A stretch of DNA of 55,874 nucleotides from CAVVFX01 sp963747535 (GTDB lineage: Bacteria > Acidobacteriota > Terriglobia > Bryobacterales > Bryobacteraceae). The position numbers and the translations under genes are program-made. The stretch covers positions 1-55,874 of the forward strand of contig CAVVFX010000005.1 of the NCBI GenBank assembly GCA_963747535.1, written 5' to 3'. The notes under the pieces are model-generated. The model worked only from the letters and a program-made list of their open reading frames with translations, did no database searches and was not told the origin of the DNA. Of the stretch, positions 50,251-55,874 are shown in pieces. Each line of letters begins with the position of its first letter. Position 1 is the stretch's first letter.

Positions 50251-53200
50251 ATGAACTGGAAAATAGTAGCTCCGTTATTGGTGTTTTTCGGCGCGACGGC
50301 GTTTGCGCAGTCCGGAGGCGTTGCCGGCATTTCAGGAACGGTTCACGATCCTTCGGGTTCGGTGGTGCCGAATGCGAAGGTCGTTATATCGAGCACCTCG
50401 CAGGGCGAGGTTCGCTCGATTACTACCAACTCCGCGGGTGTCTTCTCCGCGCCGGCGCTCGCTCCGGGACCTGGTTACTCGGTTAGCGTGACAGCTCCGG
50501 GTTTTGCTCAGAACGACAGCAAAGACATCGATCTGCAGGTTGGCCAGAATCTGGCTCTCACCGTTACGCTCGCCGTCGGACAGGCGGTCACGTCAGTGGA
50601 TGTGAACTCGGCTGCGGAGCTCATCGACGATGCCAAAACCGATGTTTCACAGGTCGTCGGCACGAACGACATTATGAACCTGCCGATCAATGGCCGCCGC
50701 GTCGACTCGTTCGTCCTGAATACGCCGGGCGTGACCAATGACGCCACCTTTGGTCTGCTCACCTTTCGCGGTGTGGAGGGAAACAACTCATTCCTCCTTG
50801 ACGGCAACGACAACACCGAGCAGTTCTACGACGAAAACGCCGGCCGGACCCGCATTCAGTCGCAGATCTCCGCGGATGCTGTCGAGGAGTTTCAAGTGGT
50901 GTCGGCGAACGTCTCGGCCGAGTATGGCCGGGCGATGGGCGGCGTGATGAACACAGTGACCAAGAGCGGCGGCAACGCCATTCACGGCAGCGCGTTCTAC
51001 TTCCTGCGCAGCACCGGCTTCGATGCGCACGACCCATATTCCGCGTTTAACCCCACCGAGCATCGCGTCCAGACGGGAGGAACCGTGGGAGGCGCAATCA
51101 TCAAGAACAAGCTCTTCTACTTCCTGAGCACGGATATCACGCGCCGGAACTTCCCCTTCGTCGATAGCCAGGTGAAGGTCGGCTTCCTCGACCCGGTTGG
51201 CCAGGTTTGGCTCACTTGCGGCGCTCCCGCGACGCCGGCTCAATGCCAGGCGATTAACGGCTTGCTGCCGCGCTTCTACGGCCAGATTCCGCGCACTGCC
51301 AAGAACGACCTGTATTTTGGCCGGATGGATTACCATCTTAACGACAAGAACACTTTCAGCGTTAGCTTCAACTTCCTCCGCTGGGTGTCGCCGAATGGCA
51401 TTCAGACGGGTCTCTCTTCTACCACCGGAGCGGGAATCACTGGCAACGGCGACGACACCGTGTCCGTGCGCAACGGTAAAGCCACCTGGACCTCCGTGAT
51501 CACCAACAACCTGGTCAATTCCTTCCGCTACGGCCTGGATACGGACCGCCAGGCGGATAGTTTCGATAACGCCGAACTTGGCGGCGGCTTGGGCTATCTT
51601 GATGTCTCAGTGGCCGGCGTCCAGCTTGGACCGGCAACCTATCTTCCGCGCGTGCAGCCGCTGGAAGTCCGCAACGAAATCGCCGACGACTTGAGTTGGA
51701 ACAAGGGCAAGCACCTGATCAAGTTCGGCATGACCTTCGAACACGTCAGCGACGAGGTCAACACTCTCACCAACCGTTTTGGGTCCTATACGTACTCGAC
51801 AGTGACCCAGTTCGCGGAGGACTACACCGGCAACACCACCGGCGCGAAAAACTGGTCCGGCTACTCCCAGACGTTCGGCAATCCCCTAGTGCAGTACCCC
51901 ATCAAAGATATCGGCTTTTATCTGCAGGACCAGTGGAAGGTGAACGATCGCCTGACTTTGACCTTGGGCGCGCGGTACGAGCATACTTACACCCCTCCGC
52001 CTCCGACTGCTAATCCACTCTACCCGCTCACCGGAGCGCCGCTTCCCAGCGGCAACATGAACCTGATGCCTCGCATTGGACTTGCCTACAAAATCAACGA
52101 CAAGACGGTAATCCGCGCCGGGATGGGCACTTTCTTTGCGCGTCTGGTCAGCGGCATGATTGACGATGTTTACACCGGTAACGGCATCTATCAGATATCG
52201 GACTCGCTGACATCCTCGAATGCTACCCTTTTGGCGGCCGGTCCGAAGTTCCCCAACGCCCTCGCAGCGCCGGTCACCGGTATCACCTCCGGCGCTTCTA
52301 CCCTGGACGTGATGAAGCCCAACCTCAAGACGCCGTATTCAGAGCAAGCGACGGTTTCGGTCGAGCGCCAGATAGGGCAGGACATGGTGCTCACCGCCTC
52401 CGGAATCTTTAGCAGGGGCGTGAATCTGTGGGGCACGCAAGACATCAACGCTCCAGGGCTTGGTGCGCCGTTCACCTACATCATCGACAATACGAGTGGA
52501 CAAGCGGTGGGCGCCTACTCGACCCAGGTTTACAACACTACCGTCCGGCCGAACCCGAATTTCGGCGCCATCTACGAATTAACCAATGGCGTCAGCAGTT
52601 CGTACAACGGCGTAGTGCTTAGCCTCAACAAAAAGTTTGCCCATGGATTCCAGGGACAGGCGTCCTATACGTGGTCCCATGAGATCGACGACGGTCAGGG
52701 CTCCTCGACCAACGCGGTCTTCGGCTTCAGTGACGCTATTTGGACCTATAACGGGCAATACCGCTTCGACAAAGGCAGCGGTAATCTCGATCAAAGGCAA
52801 CGGCTGGTCGTTTCGTTCATCTGGCAGCCTCCGACCATGCACTCCGACAACGTTCTTGCCAAATATGTCGTGAACGGCTGGCAGCTATCGAGCATCACGA
52901 CACTGCAGAGCGGACGCCCGGCAGGCAGTCTGACCATCCACATGAACGACACGCCTACGACCATGCTGTATAGCGCTGATGCGCTCAACGGTTTTAACGG
53001 GAACTTCCGCGTCCCCTTCCTGCCGGTGAACAGCCTGTACACGCCCTGGGTGCAGACGGAAAACTTCCGCCTGACCAAGTTCATTCCGCTCCCCTGGGAG
53101 AGGGTCAAGCTTAGCTTCAATTTCGAAGCTTTCAACATCGCCAACAACTGGTCGCCCACCAGCATGACCCTTCAGGCCTTTACCGAGGCCAAGGGCATCC

Positions 53201-53304
53201 TGACTCCCACCCCTGCGGCGTACGGTGTGGGATCAGGCGATGGCGGCTTCCCCGACGGAACTCAGGCACGGCGCCTGCAGATCAGCGGGCGTCTCACTTT
53301 CTAA
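50251..53304 (+). CDS. Oar-like TonB-dependent outer-membrane receptor
   Basis: A 1017-residue outer-membrane protein with a signal peptide (WKIVAPLLVFFGATAFAQS). Residues about 25-110 form a carboxypeptidase regulatory-like domain (GISGTVHDPSGSVVPNAKVV). A plug domain follows, with NDIMNLPINGRRVDSFVLNT and FLLDGNDNTEQFYDENAGRT, then VEEFQVVSANVSAEYGRAMG. The remainder is a long beta-barrel ending in an aromatic strand (ARRLQISGRLTF). This is the expanded family seen in acidobacteria, used for uptake of large glycans or other nutrients. It is divergent from the fucosidase, so a fucose-containing glycan is a plausible ligand. A clear terminator follows. Confidence 0.92.
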   Translation: MNWKIVAPLLVFFGATAFAQSGGVAGISGTVHDPSGSVVPNAKVVISSTSQGEVRSITTNSAGVFSAPALAPGPGYSVSVTAPGFAQNDSKDIDLQVGQNLALTVTLAVGQAVTSVDVNSAAELIDDAKTDVSQVVGTNDIMNLPINGRRVDSFVLNTPGVTNDATFGLLTFRGVEGNNSFLLDGNDNTEQFYDENAGRTRIQSQISADAVEEFQVVSANVSAEYGRAMGGVMNTVTKSGGNAIHGSAFYFLRSTGFDAHDPYSAFNPTEHRVQTGGTVGGAIIKNKLFYFLSTDITRRNFPFVDSQVKVGFLDPVGQVWLTCGAPATPAQCQAINGLLPRFYGQIPRTAKNDLYFGRMDYHLNDKNTFSVSFNFLRWVSPNGIQTGLSSTTGAGITGNGDDTVSVRNGKATWTSVITNNLVNSFRYGLDTDRQADSFDNAELGGGLGYLDVSVAGVQLGPATYLPRVQPLEVRNEIADDLSWNKGKHLIKFGMTFEHVSDEVNTLTNRFGSYTYSTVTQFAEDYTGNTTGAKNWSGYSQTFGNPLVQYPIKDIGFYLQDQWKVNDRLTLTLGARYEHTYTPPPPTANPLYPLTGAPLPSGNMNLMPRIGLAYKINDKTVIRAGMGTFFARLVSGMIDDVYTGNGIYQISDSLTSSNATLLAAGPKFPNALAAPVTGITSGASTLDVMKPNLKTPYSEQATVSVERQIGQDMVLTASGIFSRGVNLWGTQDINAPGLGAPFTYIIDNTSGQAVGAYSTQVYNTTVRPNPNFGAIYELTNGVSSSYNGVVLSLNKKFAHGFQGQASYTWSHEIDDGQGSSTNAVFGFSDAIWTYNGQYRFDKGSGNLDQRQRLVVSFIWQPPTMHSDNVLAKYVVNGWQLSSITTLQSGRPAGSLTIHMNDTPTTMLYSADALNGFNGNFRVPFLPVNSLYTPWVQTENFRLTKFIPLPWERVKLSFNFEAFNIANNWSPTSMTLQAFTEAKGILTPTPAAYGVGSGDGGFPDGTQARRLQISGRLTF

Positions 53305-53326
53305 AAGCCCCGGCAATCCCTATTAG

Positions 53327-53355
53327 CGGCCACCTTCACGGGTGGCCGTTTTTTT
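53327..53355 (+). terminator. Rho-independent terminator of the receptor gene
   Basis: CGGCCACC (53327-53334) pairs perfectly with GGTGGCCG (53341-53348) around loop TTCACG. Seven T residues follow directly (53349-53355). The hairpin starts 22 bases after the stop codon of the Oar-like receptor. Confidence 0.9.
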
Positions 53356-53422
53356 GTCCCCCCGGTTCAATGTAATAATAAGCACAATACTTGGGATATC
53401 CTCATGGCTAGGAGGATCCCGG

Positions 53423-53713
53423 TTAGGAAACCCTTACAGTCTGCAAGGCCTCAATCGGCTGACCCGTTGCGAGGCTATAGAGAACGTCCGGACAGAAGTC
53501 AACCCCGTTAGGCCAGACGATAGTTCCAGCCTCAGGTTCCACTTGGACCTGTTTGAAGAAATCGAAATCCGCGAGTGGACGGAATACTCCGCCACGACCG
53601 GCGATGTGCTCTCTTAAATCGATTTCTCTCCGCAAACCGTCAGTGAAGCCCAGTTCCAAACGATAATCGCCAATGTACCGAACATAATTCACTCGCGGGC
53701 CCATCATCTCCAT
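53423..53713 (-). CDS. DUF2442 domain protein
   Basis: A 96-residue protein with the DUF2442 pattern: VNYVRYIGDYRLELGFTDGL, RREIDLREHIAGRGGVFRPL, DFDFFKQVQVEPEAGTIVWP and NGVDFCPDVLYSLA. This family usually pairs with DUF4160, often in small two-gene cassettes that may be toxin-antitoxin-like. ATG 53713 is chosen; a TTG at 53740 would extend into the upstream DUF4160 fragment. The two genes sit one base apart (stop 53717-53715). The partner is truncated, so this copy is orphaned. Confidence 0.82.
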   Translation of the reverse strand: MEMMGPRVNYVRYIGDYRLELGFTDGLRREIDLREHIAGRGGVFRPLADFDFFKQVQVEPEAGTIVWPNGVDFCPDVLYSLATGQPIEALQTVRVS

Positions 53714-53714
53714 A

Positions 53715-53820
53715 TTATTGCAGCGGCTGAATTCGCTCAACAGGTTCCTCGTTGTGCAGCCGGCGCCAGTTCTGCATCAATTCTCTTTGATGGAACTCGC
53801 GTTCCTCAAGGCCAAATCTT
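53715..53820 (-). pseudogene. C-terminal remnant of a DUF4160 protein
   Basis: The frame immediately before the DUF2442 gene ends with FGLEEREFHQRELMQNWRRL followed by HNEEPVERIQPLQ. This matches the C-terminal helix of DUF4160 proteins (the ELhxxELMxxW pattern and a final I-x-P-L). The N-terminal two thirds are missing. The break is at the inverted repeat beginning at 53820, where the transposon debris starts. Confidence 0.72.
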
Positions 53821-53886
53821 AATGGGGAGTCGAAAGGGCGTGCTGCCACGTTGCAGCATGCTCGTCTGACATCTGACTCCCCATTA
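53820..53886. repeat. Nested inverted repeat at the element boundary
   Basis: TAATGGGGAGTC (53820-53831) pairs perfectly with GACTCCCCATTA (53875-53886). Between them TGCTGC and GCAGCA form an inner hairpin around CACGTT. A further ACTCCCCAT follows at 53893. The 67-base unit lies exactly between the truncated DUF4160 gene and the truncated transposase. It could be the terminal hairpin of a mobile element or a miniature element itself. Confidence 0.55.
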
Positions 53887-54099
53887 GGAAAAACTCCCCA
53901 TAAGGCATGAGTTGTAGGAGATGGCCTGATAATCGCAACGGGAACACTTGTCTACGTGCCCGCCGAGCACCGATGTGCGGCAGTACAGGATGGCGGTGAG
54001 CACTTTGACGTGAAGCCAGGTCAGCCATTTACTGTTATCGAAAAAGGCTTTACCCGCCGCGCGGATAATATCGGCCACCTCCACCGGTGGCGACTGCAT
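53884..54099 (-). pseudogene. IS91-family transposase, N-terminal fragment
   Basis: From ATG 54099 the frame reads QSPPVEVADIIRAAGKAFFD, then HVKVLTAILYCRTSVLGGHV and DKCSRCDYQAISYNSC. This is the zinc-binding N-terminal domain of IS91/IS801-type HUH transposases, normally followed by RNRHCPKCQ and a catalytic two-tyrosine domain. Here it changes after about residue 64 into LMGSFS and stops. The break lies next to the inverted repeat at 53820-53886. Confidence 0.82.
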
Positions 54100-54971
54100 C
54101 TACTTGGTGTCGGAAGACGGGTTGCGCTTGCTGAAAATGGGAAGTCTATCCAGGGGACTGGTGGCGGCACAGAGATGCAGTTGTGAGACATGCAGATAGA
54201 TCGTGGTCTCCTTGAGATCGTGGTGGCCCAGTAGCATTTGAATGGTGCGTAGGTCTGTCCCGTTCTCCAGCAAGTGAGTTGCGAAGCAGTGCCGTGCGAA
54301 GCGGGCCGCAGGGTATGCCTATTCACCCCCTCTGGGTGCATGGTTTCTGGATGCCATCGCGTTTGGCCGCCTCGCGACTGGCCTGCCACGCCACCTTGTG
54401 GTCGATAGGGTCAACGGCGGTGTGCCATCTACCTCCGGGAAACAACCAGACGGCTGGTTTGCGGGCAGGCTCCGAAATGTTCTCGCAGATACTTCAGCAG
54501 GTTCGGGCTGTGCACGAAGTCCCGATCTTTGCGTCCCTTGCCTCCTTGAACACGGATCACCATGCGCTGGCTGGCGACGTCCGATACCTTGAGATGTGCC
54601 AATCGGTCGCCGACTCCGGTGCCATACAACGACAGGATCGTGCGGTGAAACGGCGTATCCGCGGACTCAATAGGTGAGCGACTTCGTCCTCGTTAAGAAC
54701 AGCGGCAGATGGAAGCGCTTCTTAGGGTAGGGCGTCTATTCGATGTTCCAGGATTTCTAGAGCGTCTTGATGTAGATGAAGCGAAGAGCGGTGACGCGCT
54801 GGGTCACGGTATTATCGGCGGGTTTGAGATCTCGGAACAGATGGGCCACATACTCGCGAATGTGCTAGGGACCGAGTTGATCTGGCCGACGGTTGAATTA
54901 GAGCGCGTAACCTCGATGGTGTGATGTACGCGCGGGTGGCTGAATCAGTGTAATTACGACTGCACGAGTTC
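54100..54971 (-). pseudogene. Tyrosine recombinase, degenerate copy 1
   Basis: This copy keeps the true C-terminal part of the enzyme: RHCFATHLLENGTDLRTIQM followed by LLGHHDLKETTIYLHVSQ, which holds the His/Arg and Tyr catalytic residues, and ends at TAG 54100. Its 5' and middle parts match copy 2 but carry many single-base indels, for instance around 54630-54700 and 54900-54930. Short insertions near 54290-54330 break the MHPHTL catalytic region. The first few codons are replaced by unrelated sequence beyond 54971. Confidence 0.8.
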
Positions 54972-54993
54972 ATACGAACTAATTTGTATAGCC

Positions 54994-55064
54994 ACCAATC
55001 GCCGAACGCATCCCTCAGTCACGCACGCGCAGCGTCTGCCGTAGGCTTCGTTCAAGTCGGCTTG
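54994..55064. repeat. 71-bp direct repeat, copy 1
   Basis: The sequence starting ACCAATCGCCGAACGCATCC and ending TTCAAGTCGGCTTG recurs at 55803-55874, with one substitution and a one-base gap. In each case it stands just upstream of a recombinase copy, so it is the 5' flank of the duplicated module. Confidence 0.85.
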
Positions 55065-55771
55065 TAGCCGGTGGTCCGGGCAGGGTATGCGGGTGCATAG
55101 GTTTCTGGATGCCAGCGCGTTTTGGCCGCCTCGCGACAGGCCTGCCAGGCCACCTTGGGGTCGATAGGGTCATCGGCGGTGTGCCATCTACCTCCGGGAA
55201 ACAACCAGACGGCTGGTTTGCGGGGCAGGCTCCGATAATGTTCTCGCAGATTCTCCAGCAGGTTCGGGCTGAGCATGATGTCCCGATCTTTGCGTCCCTT
55301 GCCTCCTTGAACATGGATCACCATGCGCTGGCTGTCGACGTCCGATACCTTGAGATGTGCCAATTCGGCTCGCCGCACTCCGGTGCCGTACAACGTCATC
55401 AGGATCGTGCGGTGAAACGGCGTATCCGCGGACTCAATTAGGTGAGCGACTTCGTCCTGGCTAAGAATCACCGGCAGATGGAAGCGCTTCTTAGGGTAGG
55501 GCGTCTCTTCGATGTTCCAGGATTTCTTGAGCGTCTTGATGTAGAAGAATCGAAGAGCGCCGACGCGCTGGTTCACGGTGTTATCGGCGAGTTTGAGATC
55601 TCGGAACAGATGGGCCACATACTCGCGAATGTGCTCGGGACCGAGTTGATCTGGCCGACGGTTGAAATAGAGCGCGTAATCCTCGATGGTGTGGATGTAC
55701 GCGCGCGTGGTAGATTCAGTGTAATTACGACGCACGAGTTCCTCGAGCGTTATTTTTCTTAGCTGGGTCAC
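55052..55771 (-). pseudogene. Tyrosine recombinase copy 2, frameshifted and 3'-truncated
   Basis: Start GTG 55771 is preceded by AAGGAGG five bases upstream, and the product begins TQLRKITLEELVRRNYTEST. The N-terminal SAM-like domain (YTESTTRAYIHTIEDYALYF) and the first catalytic part (LMTLYGTGVRRAELAHLKVS, holding the first Arg, and HVQGGKGRKDR, holding the Lys) are intact. Near 55124 an extra A in a run (AAAAC instead of AAAC as in copy 1) shifts the frame. In the restored frame, KRAGIQKPMHPHTL is reached and then the homology stops at about 55085. The second catalytic Arg and the Tyr are lost, so it cannot be active. Confidence 0.85.
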
Positions 55772-55802
55772 AAGGACCTCCTTGTGACCCGACACTACCG
55801 CT

Positions 55803-55874
55803 ACCAATCGCCGAACGCATCCCTCAGTCACGCACGCGCAACGTCTGCCGTCAGGCTTCGTTCAAGTCGGCTTG
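55803..55874. repeat. 71-bp direct repeat, copy 2, at the window end
   Basis: This is the second copy of the repeat at 54994-55064, ending with the same TTCAAGTCGGCTTG at the last base of the window. In copy 1 this sequence leads straight into a recombinase module (TAGCCGGTGGTCC), so another module may follow beyond the edge. Confidence 0.8.

Larger units (their letters stand above)
53884..55874 (-). mobile_element. Degenerate IS91-type transposon with duplicated recombinase module
   Basis: On the minus strand the order is recombinase copy 2 (55771-55052), a 71-bp repeat, recombinase copy 1 (54971-54100), then the start of an IS91-type transposase (54099-53884). Recombinase and transposase meet at TAG followed directly by ATG, the normal arrangement in IS91-like elements that carry a companion tyrosine recombinase. 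Both recombinase copies and the transposase are broken, so the element is dead. The right end of the window falls within the repeat. Confidence 0.75.

Noticed and set aside
1..55874. CRISPR array or rRNA genes
   Set aside because: No regularly spaced repeats with unique spacers and no rRNA-like conserved blocks were seen.

Overview
The window looks like chromosomal DNA from an acidobacterium of the Solibacter/Bryobacter type. The inference rests on gene content: a roughly 1000-residue Oar-like TonB-dependent receptor with an N-terminal carboxypeptidase-regulatory domain, Tat-exported sugar-active enzymes, PEP-CTERM proteins, DUF3300/DUF2950 proteins, an IS91-type transposase with a companion tyrosine recombinase, and GC-rich coding DNA. 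No taxonomic marker gene is present, so the assignment is an inference.

Layout. 1-1291: the edge of an integrated element (partial gene, small gene, excisionase-like HTH gene) ending at a tRNA-Thr 5' half whose 3' half is missing. 1462-9884: APC permease with a C-terminal soluble domain, DUF3300 and DUF2950 pair, a two-gene parvulin plus formylglycine-generating-enzyme operon, a class C serine hydrolase, and a 27-residue membrane peptide with a near-ideal ribosome binding site. 10183-20991: a tightly coupled purine/ureide catabolic operon (xdhA-xdhB-uraD-uox-allC-allB-allE-ureidoglycolate amidohydrolase) meeting a convergent guanine deaminase. Together they describe guanine to xanthine to urate to allantoin to allantoate to ureidoglycine to ureidoglycolate to glyoxylate, releasing ammonia rather than urea. 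Only 5-hydroxyisourate hydrolase is not seen. 21107-28843: an MdtABC-like RND efflux operon with two different inner-membrane pumps.

29189-35371: myo-inositol oxygenase divergent from a LacI regulator across a perfect 14-bp palindrome, then an enolase-superfamily sugar-acid dehydratase and an operon of hemD-like, DUF5060/DUF4038 and DUF1569 genes. 35428-40284: a Cys/His-rich small exported protein and a Met-rich outer-membrane protein, then a chlorite-dismutase-family, B3-type metallo-beta-lactamase and 100-residue protein operon, a metallophosphoesterase and a zinc-ribbon membrane protein. 40810-45139: a visibly more AT-rich segment with a PEP-CTERM protein, a gene split by one in-frame TGA, a large exported protein with a transglycosylase-like domain, and a decayed Gfo/Idh/MocA oxidoreductase, bounded by tRNA-Leu(CAG). 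45456-53304: glucuronate isomerase (the step after inositol oxygenase), a HAF-repeat PEP-CTERM protein, a GH29 fucosidase and the Oar-like receptor.

53423-55874: a DUF2442 gene with a truncated DUF4160 partner, a nested hairpin, and the ruins of an IS91-type transposon whose recombinase module is tandemly duplicated. The window ends inside the second copy of a 71-bp repeat, so the array may continue.

All product calls come from reading motifs by eye. No database search was run.
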